From positions 1 through 33,480 of the forward strand of contig CALFYH010000341.1 of the NCBI GenBank assembly GCA_937952155.1: DNA of 33,480 bases, in the 5' to 3' direction. Source of the stretch: an uncultured Saprospiraceae bacterium (GTDB taxonomy: Bacteria; Bacteroidota; Bacteroidia; Chitinophagales; Saprospiraceae). Position 1 is the first letter of the stretch, and each line of letters opens with the position of its first letter. Shown here in pieces: positions 33,449 to 33,480 of the stretch. A program made the translations under genes and the position numbers. A model generated the notes under the pieces. The model was given only the letters and a program-made list of their open reading frames with translations, was not told the DNA's origin and ran no database searches.

Positions 33449-33480
33449 TCTATTTATTAAGATTTATAATACTTATGCAA

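Overview
The window looks like chromosomal DNA of a Bacteroidota bacterium, probably near the Saprospiria/Chitinophagales. The evidence is a porP-gldK-gldL-gldM-gldN block (type IX secretion and gliding motor), a CoaX-type pantothenate kinase, an AT-rich genome with very short gene gaps, and repeated TAnnTTTG -7 elements, sometimes with a TTG/TTTG -33 element 19-21 nt upstream, typical of the Bacteroidota primary sigma factor. No rRNA, tRNA, CRISPR array, transposase or integrase was found.

Layout. 1-4.8 kb: an exported methyltransferase-like protein (+), cystathionine beta-synthase and CvpA (-), a two-domain lipoprotein (+) and an alpha/beta hydrolase (-). 4.8-8.2 kb: a tightly overlapped minus-strand cluster of penicillin acylase-like amidase, a small membrane protein, coaE and the hydrolase. 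8.3-14.9 kb: two paralogous TPR proteins, an outer-membrane barrel protein, coaX and purH, all minus, separated by strong intrinsic terminators. 15.0-20.8 kb: the T9SS core, transcribed porP, gldK, gldL, gldM, gldN, with a recognisable promoter before gldK and a strong terminator after gldN. 21.2-25.5 kb: fumarylacetoacetase (+), a MscS channel with a small membrane partner (-), and an AI-2E/PerM family transporter (+).

25.5-31.2 kb is the most interesting part. Five minus-strand genes are packed almost without gaps: satD-like, DUF3307 membrane protein, a small TonB-dependent-receptor-like outer membrane protein, a Tat-exported sugar isomerase/epimerase-like protein, and an MFS transporter. 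In front of satD lie three copies of a 20-nt palindromic element (consensus TATAAGCnAnnTTGCTTATA) at an exact 28-nt period. The proximal copy lies between, and partly over, the -33 and -7 elements of a good Bacteroidota promoter. The SatD-like protein has a C-terminal helix-turn-helix, so an autoregulated five-gene operon is a natural hypothesis. Divergent from it is an AT-rich gene for an exported protein with about eight degenerate YD-like repeats. The window closes with a second TIM-barrel sugar isomerase/epimerase.

Most of the remaining genes are ordinary housekeeping or cell-envelope genes. Functional calls rest on motifs read by eye; no database search was run.
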